From the NCBI GenBank assembly GCA_030834415.1, contig JAURFH010000007.1, positions 1 through 40,517 on the forward strand: a stretch of DNA of 40,517 nt. The letters run 5' to 3'. The notes beneath the pieces are model-generated. The model was not told the origin of the DNA, did not search any database, and saw nothing but the letters and a program-made list of their open reading frames with translations. The translations under genes were made by a program, and so were the position numbers. Numbering within the stretch: position 1 is the stretch's first letter; every line of letters begins with the position of its first letter. Below are positions 1 to 7,514 of this stretch, piece by piece. This DNA comes from Verrucomicrobiota bacterium (lineage in GTDB: Bacteria; Verrucomicrobiota; Verrucomicrobiia; Limisphaerales; JAEYXS01).

Positions 1-2
1 AT

Positions 3-3000
3 CGTGATACGGTTTATGCGGATTATACGCTCACTGCGGAACTGACCTATGACTTGGCATCAACTGCGCAGAACACGACTGAACAACGCAGTCTGGCCAA
101 CTTGCGGGATGATACCCAGACATCTACCAACCTGGCCGAGATCAATGTGACTTCGGCAGGGGAGGTGGCGGGCGTGCGGGTGGGGGTGCGGATAGCGCAT
201 CCGCGTCCATCCGATCTCATATTGCGACTGACGAATCCGTATCGCTCCGTGCTGCTGTCGGAGAACCGTGGTGGAACGGTGAATACAAATGGCTACGGCA
301 TGGGCACGAATGCCAACGAGATCATTTATACGCACTTCAGTGAGGATACGAACAACGCGACCAAGCTGATCAAGTTCGCGGACCCGGCGGTGGAAAAGGC
401 ATTCGTGCCGTTTGTGACCCCGAGTCTGGTGGCAGAGAACTATCTGGAGGATGTCCAGAGCACCTTGCTCACAAATGTGAGTGGTGGTCTGGGGGATGCA
501 GCTGGTAGGCTTTTAGATACCGCCCAAACAGTGGGGCAGGTACGCATCCGCTACATGTTTTATGAAATCGCCGATTGGATGGATATTTATGACTCCACGG
601 GTATCATTGGATCGCTGGTGAATGAGGCCAATGCGCGTACTGATATTAACGATGTCGATGTCTATCCAGTGGGAGATACCTTTACCGTGGCCGCCAATCC
701 TTATGTGGATGGTGACGAAGTCTCCTTCCTGGAAGAAGGGGCAACGGCGGCAGATGTGCTACCTTACGGTATCACCAGACGCGTGCGTTATTTTATTGTC
801 AACAGCACGCCCACAACTTTCCAAGTCTCGCTGACCGCTGGCGGCACGCCGGTGGACATTTTGGATACCGGTGTTGGGACGCATCGCTCCTACCTGTGGG
901 AAGTCTCGCCGACGTTCAACTATACGAGCCCGGATGAACTGCTCTACATCACAGTTTATCAAATTCCTCCTGCCCCTACTACGGGATGGGATTACGTCGT
1001 CGAGTTGTTTGATGCTGGCGGCACACCGGTGCCGATCGCGAGCACGTTACAGCCATTGACCGACCAGATTGCGAACCGCGTGGCCTTTGCGGGGACGAAT
1101 CTCTATATTGCCGGTAGTACGCTAGCGAAAGCTACTAACGGTATCTATGGCCGCTACGGTCTGCCGATGCAGACGGGGCAGATACCTTTTGAAACGGTGA
1201 ACTGGCCCGACAATTCCGGGGCGACACGTTTCCGGGATGTGACCTACTCGGCCAATGGAGCGGTCTATGTGGCTGGTGATACCTATACCCGGTCCACCGA
1301 CGGCACCGGGACCAAAGAGACCAAAGGAACGATTGTACGGTTCCCGCGGGCTGGTTTGGCCAATCTGGGTGACAACTTGGGCTCCTCTTGGGATACAGCT
1401 ATTGCTGGTGTGACCGGCGTGGAAGGCATCGAAGAGATGCATGCTGTGCTCTCTACCGTGGAATTGGGTAACGAGTATGTGTATGCGGCGGGCAATGCCG
1501 AGGATGGCACGAGCACCAGCCGTTTGAAAGTGGTGAAGCTGGATGATACGGGCGCGACGGCGGCCACGGCATTTGAGGATGTGAGCGGTGGGACCACAGT
1601 TTCAGCCGGTCGGGCATTGGCGGCCTTGAATGGAAACATCTTTGTGGCCGGTTTCAGCGACGATGGCGGCACGATGAACCCGGAGATGTTCAAGTTCGAT
1701 TCCGACCTGAATGAGATCGACCGGCAGCCGCTGGCGGTTACCGGTCAGTTCTACGGCTTGGTGGCTTACGACGGTTATCTGTATGCGGTGGGTGTGCAGG
1801 ATGCGGTGAGCGGTGCCTCGGCGAACTTCCTGGTGGTGAAGTATGACGAGAACCTGAACGTGATCTGGTCTACGGTGGGGAATCCGAATTACGATTTGGG
1901 AGGTGAGGATATCCTCTACGGACTAACGGCGGCGGGTGATCGCTTGTATGCGGTAGGCTCCACCGACAGTGGCGCTACCGGGCTGGATGGTGTGTTGCTG
2001 GAGATCGATCTCGAGACCGGCGCCCTAATCACACGACCGGCCACCAGTTATACGGGCGTCACGGTGTATGATGGAGGAGCATCTGGCACGGATACCTTCC
2101 GGGATGTAGTGATGGAGGGCTCGGATGTCTATATCGTCGGCGAGACGACCCGTGCCACTCGCACTGATAAGGACGCGCTGGTCCTGCGCTATCATGTGAA
2201 GGATGACTATCTGCCGGAGGAATCACTGGATAACTTCGTGGGAGATGTGGCGGCTGGTGCCTGGCGTTTGGAGGTCATTGACGCGCGCACCAACTATACG
2301 GTGGTCACCAACTACACACCGATCATCGTGGATTGGGAATTGAAGCTGTATCTGGCGGATACAAACGTGACCACGTTCCGTCTGGATAATGGCATTGACT
2401 TCTTAGGCACGATCGCCGGTGGCACAGTGCAGTATTTCGTGATCAACGCGCCGATGACGGCATCGAGTGCAGATAACACCTTGACGGTCACCTCTGGTGC
2501 GGGCGCGGCGGGCTTGAGCCTGTTCTACGATCCCTCGGCACCGCCGAGTGCTTTGTCAGGTGCTGCCTTGCTGAACAATATCACGACCACGGGATTGAAG
2601 ACGCTGGACCTGACCTCATCACCCCAACTGGTGCCGGGTCAGCGTTATTTCCTGGCCGTGAGCAATGGCAATCCGGCGACGGTGGTGAGTGAATATACCC
2701 TAAATGTGACGTTTGACAGCAGTGCGACGACCTACCTTGCCTCTGGAGCGACCAAGGGGGCCAACTTCGCGAGTTCACCGAACATCTATCAGGCTTACCA
2801 GTTCGTCATCCCGGCGGCGGATAATTATGCCACGTTCGAGCTGCTGAACCTCACGGGGGATGTGAAGGTGCGTTTGCGGCGTGGTCAGCCGGTGCAGGAA
2901 GGTGCCTACGATGTGGAAGCGGTGTTCACCGGTACTGATCACGGTATCATCCCGCTGGAACCGACTGTTGCGATGCCGAATGTGTCGGGCTTCTGGTATG

Positions 3001-5384
3001 CGTTGGTGGAATCGTTGAGCGGGCCGGATACGAGCTATCAAGTGCGGGTACGACCGATCAATAAGGCACCCGTATTGGCGCCGATACCGAGCGGTTCCGT
3101 GCTGGAGGGCAACTTGTTCTCAGTGCAGGCCAGCGCCACCGATGTCGATGAACCGGCGAATGTGCTGACCTATTCCTTCAGCTCGGCCGTGCCAGCGGGC
3201 ATGACGATCGATTCCTTGACCGGAGCTATCAGTTGGGTGCCGACGGAGGCGCAAGGGCCGGGTATCTATGATATCACGGTCCGGGTGACTGATGATGGTT
3301 ACCCGGTCTTCTATGCGGAACAGAGTTTCCAAGTCTCCGTAATGGAAGTGAATTCGGCACCAATTCTGGCCGATGCGACCTTCTTCACAAGTGAGGGGGC
3401 ATTGTTTGCGCCGGTGATCCAAGCGAGCGATTCCGACCTGCCGGCCAACACGCTGACCTTCTCGCTGGTGAGCGGACCAGCGGGGATGACCATCAATGCC
3501 AACTCGGGCCAGATCAACTGGACGCCGGATGAGAGCATGGGCGGTCAGTCGGTGCCATTCACCGTGCGGGTTTCCGATGGTGTGGTGGCAGTGAACCGGG
3601 CCTATAGCGTGCAGGTGAGCGAATCCAATACCGCTCCTGTGTTCGGCAACATTCCTGCGCAGTCGGTCAATGAGTTGTCGGCATTGGTGCTGACGGTCCA
3701 GGCCACGGATGCGGATACACCGGCCAACACCCTGACTTATAGTCTGGTTGGTGAGGTGCCGTCCGGGGTGCAAATCAACCCAGCTACCGGCCTGATCACT
3801 TGGACACCGACCGAAGCACAAGGTCCGGGCAATTATGAAGTGACGGTGGAAGCCAAAGATAACGGGGTGCCGTCCTTGACGGCGCAGAAGACCATCAGCA
3901 TCACGGTGTTGGAGGTGAACGAAGCGCCGACCATCACCTCGATTCCGGCGCAGACGGCGGTGGAGATGGCGTTGTGGAGCTATCAAGTGCAAGCCGCAGA
4001 TGTGGATCTGCCGGCGAATACGCTGGCTTACAGCCTGCCCACCAAGCCGACGGGCATGACCATCTCGGCGACCGGCCTGATCGAGTGGACGCCCACGGAA
4101 AGTCAAGGGCCCGGAACCTACGCGGTGACGGTGGTGGTGACGGATAATGGCAGCCCGGCGCGGGGTGCCTCCCGGAGTTTCAATATCACGGTGAATGAGG
4201 CGAATACGCCGCCGACATTGAATGCCATCGCAGATGTGTCTGTGGATGAGCAGACATCACTGGCGTTGCAAGCTGTGGGCGCGGATAGCGATGTGCCGGC
4301 CCAGACATTGAGCTATCGTTTCACTGGAACTGTTCCGGCCGGTCTGGCGATCAATGCCACCTCGGGAGCGATCAGTTGGAGCCCATCCGAGGCGCAAGGC
4401 CCGGCGAGCTATCCGGTGACGGTGGAAGTGAGCGACGGGGTGGCGACGGCCAGCCGCAGCTTCACCATCACGGTGAACGAGGTGAATTTGGCACCGACCT
4501 TGGGCATCGTGCCGAATGTGACGGTGACTGAGGGCCAGACAGTGCGCTTCGTGGTCACTGGTTCGGATGCCGATGTGCCGGCGCAGACGCTGACGTACAG
4601 CCTGGACGCCGGAGCTCCAGCCGGAGCGACGATTGATGGCAGCACGGGTGCGTTTGAGTGGGCGACCACAGAAGATTCCCCGAACAACAACAGCCTCACC
4701 GTGCGTGTCACGGACAACGGCGAGCCGCCGCTGAGTGCTACCCGCACCTTCACCATCACGGTGAATGAGGTGGTGACGAATGTGGTGGATCTGGTTTCCG
4801 GTGTAGCGGTGACGAATACGACGCGTTACGCGGACAGCATCGTGGCCGATATCTACCGGATCAATGTCAGCAGCCAGCCAGCGAAACTGCTGTTCGAGGC
4901 GTTCAACCTGAGCGGTAATGGTGACCTCTTGGTGCGGCGTGGGGCGCATCCTACGGTCACTGAGTTCGATTACAGCAGCGCGCTGGCTGGAACGGCACGC
5001 GAGCAGGTGGTGGTGGTGACCAACGAGACCTTGGTAGATCTGACGGGTGAGTGGTTCGCCACGGTCGTGAACCGCGAGAGCACGAACATCGTTTACAGCA
5101 TCTCGGGCACGATCCCGGTGGCGGTGACTGGCGGGGCGATCCTCGTGAGTGCGGAAGGCATCATGGTGCAGCCGCCGGCCATCAATACCGAGGGTGGATC
5201 CCCCGAGTTCTCCTGGACGGGGGTGCAGGGCGAGCAGTATCAGGTGGAAGTCTCCACCAATCTGGTGGACTGGACGCCGCTGACCAGTGTGGTGGTGAAT
5301 GGTACCACGGCGACCTTCACCGACCCGACACCTTACACGGATTCGTTGCAGCGGTTCTACCGGATCCGACAATTGCCGCAGTAG
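3..5384 (+). CDS. Giant secreted multidomain protein (P-domain, propeller-like repeats, six Ig/cadherin-like repeats), 5' end missing
   Basis: The frame is open from the first codons of the window (position 3), so the true start and any signal peptide lie upstream; the TTG at 54 is only an internal codon. About 1790 residues are visible. Order by nucleotide: a P-domain-like N-terminal half (about 120-450, with 'RIAHPRPSDLILRLTNP'), a mixed beta region, six or seven propeller-like repeats of the 'LYAVGSTD/VYVAGDT' type (about 1060-2215), the apparent second half of the P-domain (about 2215-2360, 'FVGDVAAGAWRLEVID'), a PPC-like beta region, six tandem Ig/cadherin-like repeats of about 95 residues (3060-4776, each with 'N-x-A/P-P' at the start and 'P(T/S)EAQGPG' or a variant), a second PPC-like domain, and a C-terminal 'YQVEVSTNLVDWTPL...RFYRIR' module. 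It is probably a cell-surface or secreted adhesin or scaffold. No catalytic residues are recognised. An intrinsic terminator follows. Confidence 0.85.
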   Translation, partial: RDTVYADYTLTAELTYDLASTAQNTTEQRSLANLRDDTQTSTNLAEINVTSAGEVAGVRVGVRIAHPRPSDLILRLTNPYRSVLLSENRGGTVNTNGYGMGTNANEIIYTHFSEDTNNATKLIKFADPAVEKAFVPFVTPSLVAENYLEDVQSTLLTNVSGGLGDAAGRLLDTAQTVGQVRIRYMFYEIADWMDIYDSTGIIGSLVNEANARTDINDVDVYPVGDTFTVAANPYVDGDEVSFLEEGATAADVLPYGITRRVRYFIVNSTPTTFQVSLTAGGTPVDILDTGVGTHRSYLWEVSPTFNYTSPDELLYITVYQIPPAPTTGWDYVVELFDAGGTPVPIASTLQPLTDQIANRVAFAGTNLYIAGSTLAKATNGIYGRYGLPMQTGQIPFETVNWPDNSGATRFRDVTYSANGAVYVAGDTYTRSTDGTGTKETKGTIVRFPRAGLANLGDNLGSSWDTAIAGVTGVEGIEEMHAVLSTVELGNEYVYAAGNAEDGTSTSRLKVVKLDDTGATAATAFEDVSGGTTVSAGRALAALNGNIFVAGFSDDGGTMNPEMFKFDSDLNEIDRQPLAVTGQFYGLVAYDGYLYAVGVQDAVSGASANFLVVKYDENLNVIWSTVGNPNYDLGGEDILYGLTAAGDRLYAVGSTDSGATGLDGVLLEIDLETGALITRPATSYTGVTVYDGGASGTDTFRDVVMEGSDVYIVGETTRATRTDKDALVLRYHVKDDYLPEESLDNFVGDVAAGAWRLEVIDARTNYTVVTNYTPIIVDWELKLYLADTNVTTFRLDNGIDFLGTIAGGTVQYFVINAPMTASSADNTLTVTSGAGAAGLSLFYDPSAPPSALSGAALLNNITTTGLKTLDLTSSPQLVPGQRYFLAVSNGNPATVVSEYTLNVTFDSSATTYLASGATKGANFASSPNIYQAYQFVIPAADNYATFELLNLTGDVKVRLRRGQPVQEGAYDVEAVFTGTDHGIIPLEPTVAMPNVSGFWYALVESLSGPDTSYQVRVRPINKAPVLAPIPSGSVLEGNLFSVQASATDVDEPANVLTYSFSSAVPAGMTIDSLTGAISWVPTEAQGPGIYDITVRVTDDGYPVFYAEQSFQVSVMEVNSAPILADATFFTSEGALFAPVIQASDSDLPANTLTFSLVSGPAGMTINANSGQINWTPDESMGGQSVPFTVRVSDGVVAVNRAYSVQVSESNTAPVFGNIPAQSVNELSALVLTVQATDADTPANTLTYSLVGEVPSGVQINPATGLITWTPTEAQGPGNYEVTVEAKDNGVPSLTAQKTISITVLEVNEAPTITSIPAQTAVEMALWSYQVQAADVDLPANTLAYSLPTKPTGMTISATGLIEWTPTESQGPGTYAVTVVVTDNGSPARGASRSFNITVNEANTPPTLNAIADVSVDEQTSLALQAVGADSDVPAQTLSYRFTGTVPAGLAINATSGAISWSPSEAQGPASYPVTVEVSDGVATASRSFTITVNEVNLAPTLGIVPNVTVTEGQTVRFVVTGSDADVPAQTLTYSLDAGAPAGATIDGSTGAFEWATTEDSPNNNSLTVRVTDNGEPPLSATRTFTITVNEVVTNVVDLVSGVAVTNTTRYADSIVADIYRINVSSQPAKLLFEAFNLSGNGDLLVRRGAHPTVTEFDYSSALAGTAREQVVVVTNETLVDLTGEWFATVVNRESTNIVYSISGTIPVAVTGGAILVSAEGIMVQPPAINTEGGSPEFSWTGVQGEQYQVEVSTNLVDWTPLTSVVVNGTTATFTDPTPYTDSLQRFYRIRQLPQ

Positions 5385-5405
5385 GATTTCCTCCTGTGTG
5401 TTCAG

Positions 5406-5436
5406 GGGCGTTCCCGGTTGGGAACGCCCTTTTTTA
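5406..5436 (+). terminator. Rho-independent terminator of the giant gene
   Basis: A perfect 10-bp stem, GGGCGTTCCC (5406-5415) with GGGAACGCCC (5420-5429), encloses the loop GGTT and is followed by six T (5430-5435). It lies 22 nt after the stop codon of the giant secreted-protein gene, so that gene ends its own transcript here. Confidence 0.93.
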
Positions 5437-5606
5437 TTGGTTTCATGAAGGCAGGAGATGCCAAGGTGGAGAACATTGACAACTTAGACTGTAAGCGTGA
5501 GGCTAGGGGCGGTAAACGTGCGCTTCTTTTTGACCGCCACTATCACTGGGCGGAAATCCCCAAGCACCAGTATCGCTGTCGGAAATGCCCCCGTTGCCCC
5601 TGATAC

Positions 5607-7163
5607 ATGAAAAGCGGTCCGAAGAATCCAAATAAAGAGCTCTACAACCAGTTGCGTCGGCTCTCGTGCGAGCAATTGTGGGTCGAGGAAGTGCCGCGCT
5701 TTGATCAAGGCACGCCGGCGGAGCGTCTGGCCCAGGTGGCGTTGATCCGTGCGGTGGGGGTGGTGTTTTCCGAGCAGGGAACGAAGGCGCAGAAGGAGCA
5801 GATACGCCCCTGGCTGCGCGGGTTGTTGCAGGACCCGGAAGAAAAAATCCGGCGCTATGCCATGACGGCCTTGCCCAAGATCGGAGCCGGGGCTGGGGAA
5901 GAGACTGAGTTGCTCGCTTTGTTGCGTCAGACCACGACGGAACGCGAAAAGAAGTTTCTCGGCCAGACTCTCGCCAAGATCGGCGGAGAGGCGACGCTGG
6001 AAGTCGTGGGTTCAGAAGAAAGCGGTGCGCTCTCGCAAGCAGCCCTGAAGATCAAGGCCGGGCTTGCCCGGAGCCAAAGCCCCAGCCGCATCCGGTTGGA
6101 CCATACACTGACTTCGTTCCAAGGATTGCTCATCCATCTGCATGGAAGGCGGGGACTGGAGCAGTTCATGCGGGCGGAAGTGGAGAAGTATCTGAAGCGG
6201 AATACGAAGTTTCGCCTCACCGATGTCCGCAGCGGTTTGGTGGCGCTGGCGGCCAGGGCACCGTTCGCGTTGAAGGACATCTATGCGCTGCGTTGCTTTG
6301 GTACGGTGGGTTTTGTGCTGGGCACCGAGAATGAGCCGGAAGAGGCGGATTCACTGGAAGCTTTGGCACGGATCATCGCTTCACCTCAGGCACAAAAGAT
6401 ATTCAAGACTTTCACCGAAGGCTCATTGCGTTACCGGTTGGATTTTGTAGCGCATGGACATCAGCGAGGAACGGTGAAGGCGCTGGCCAACCGGGTCTTT
6501 GAGCTATGCCCCGAGATATTGAACGATCCCAATGAAGCGCCGTGGACGGTGGCCATTCATCCGCGTGGCCGTGGGCGATTGGTGGAACTGAGCCCGAAAC
6601 TTTCACCAGACCCGCGCTTTGTGTATCGGCAGCAGGATGTGCCGGCAGCCTCGCATCTGCCTCTGGCTGCGTGCATGGCTTTGCTGGCCGGACCGAAAGA
6701 TGGTGATGTCATCTGGGATCCTTTTTGCGGTTCCGGCATCGAACTGGTGGAACGCTCATTGAAAGGGGGCGTGAGCGCGGTGCACGGCACGGATTTGAGC
6801 GAGATGGCGATCGGTATCGCCGAGCGCAACCTCGCGGCGGCAAATCTTAAGGGAATCACTACGAGGCTCGTCTGCTCAGACTTCCGGGATTATGCGAAAG
6901 AGGAGCTGGGAGCGGACAGTGTGGATCTGATTATCTCGAATCCACCCTTGGGCAAACGCGTGCCGGTTCCGAATCTGCGCGGGCTTATCTATGATCTGGT
7001 CGATGTGGCGGCCATGGTTTTGCGACCGGGCGGGCGATTGGTTTTTGCGAATCCCCTGTATCTGGATAATCCGAACCGGGCATTGAGATTGGAGACGCGG
7101 CAGGTCGTGGATTTCGGTGGGTTCAATTGCCGGTTGGAGAAGTATGTGAAGGTGGGAGGATGA
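5607..7163 (+). CDS. THUMP/UPF0020-type RNA methyltransferase with N-terminal HEAT-like region
   Basis: A 518-residue, probably cytoplasmic, SAM-dependent methyltransferase. The N-terminal 130 residues contain HEAT-like helical pairs ('EEKIRRYAMTALPKIG', 'KKFLGQTLAKIG'). The middle (about 160-280) resembles the THUMP-like part of Trm11/RlmL-type enzymes. The C-terminal Rossmann domain has motif I DPFCGSG at 371-377, 'HGTDLSEMAI' for the acidic ribose-binding loop, and the catalytic NPPLG motif at 445, the (N/D)PP(F/Y/L) signature of base-amino methyltransferases. The likely product is an N2-methylguanosine in rRNA or tRNA; the substrate is inferred from family only. ATG 5607 is the first start after an in-frame TGA at 5601-5603, and no clear Shine-Dalgarno precedes it. 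The HEAT-like extension is unusual for the family. Confidence 0.8.
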   Translation: MKSGPKNPNKELYNQLRRLSCEQLWVEEVPRFDQGTPAERLAQVALIRAVGVVFSEQGTKAQKEQIRPWLRGLLQDPEEKIRRYAMTALPKIGAGAGEETELLALLRQTTTEREKKFLGQTLAKIGGEATLEVVGSEESGALSQAALKIKAGLARSQSPSRIRLDHTLTSFQGLLIHLHGRRGLEQFMRAEVEKYLKRNTKFRLTDVRSGLVALAARAPFALKDIYALRCFGTVGFVLGTENEPEEADSLEALARIIASPQAQKIFKTFTEGSLRYRLDFVAHGHQRGTVKALANRVFELCPEILNDPNEAPWTVAIHPRGRGRLVELSPKLSPDPRFVYRQQDVPAASHLPLAACMALLAGPKDGDVIWDPFCGSGIELVERSLKGGVSAVHGTDLSEMAIGIAERNLAAANLKGITTRLVCSDFRDYAKEELGADSVDLIISNPPLGKRVPVPNLRGLIYDLVDVAAMVLRPGGRLVFANPLYLDNPNRALRLETRQVVDFGGFNCRLEKYVKVGG

Positions 7164-7514
7164 ATGACAAAATCCCAATGACGAAGGAAGCAACAATGAC
7201 CAAGCGCAAAGAATCATTCGTGATCGGTATGGGGGAGCGGGTTTCATGGTGGATAAATGAATAATTTGCGGGTTGGGTTGGCAGGAAACGGCGCACTATA
7301 GAAAATTTTTATAGTGGGCATAAAAAAGTAATATTTTTCCGATAAACGGTTTTTGGGTAGCTTTTGAGCAGAAAGAAGGAGGAAGGAATGAGGAGGCCGG
7401 GAGACAGTTCAATTGGTGAGTCATCCAAATTTTCTGGCGGCATTTCCCGCTTTGCGTGGACGAGGTTTGGCCATAAGCTGGCGAATCCGTTAAACAGCAA
7501 AATCGGACGATAGT
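7164..7514. other. 351-bp intergenic region before uvrA
   Basis: No credible gene lies here. The first 40 bp carry three AATGAC words (7163-7168, 7177-7182, 7195-7200). An AT-rich stretch follows, holding the inverted repeat CACTATA (7294-7300) / TATAGTG (7310-7316) around a 9-nt centre. A weak promoter-like pair, TTGGGT (7273-7278) with TATAGA (7297-7302) at 18 bp, overlaps it. The uvrA promoter must lie in this region, but I cannot point to a strong sigma-70 site or an SOS box. Confidence 0.6.
7294..7316. repeat. Inverted repeat in the uvrA upstream region
   Basis: Seven-base arms CACTATA and TATAGTG flank GAAAATTTT, whose AAAATTTT is itself self-complementary. No T-tract follows on either strand, so it is not a standard terminator. 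It could be an operator or simply AT-rich symmetry. Confidence 0.4.

Noticed and set aside
3120-4106. 328-codon open frame opposite the giant gene's repeats
   Set aside because: Shadow of the Ig/cadherin-like repeats; Arg/His-rich and itself repetitive for that reason.
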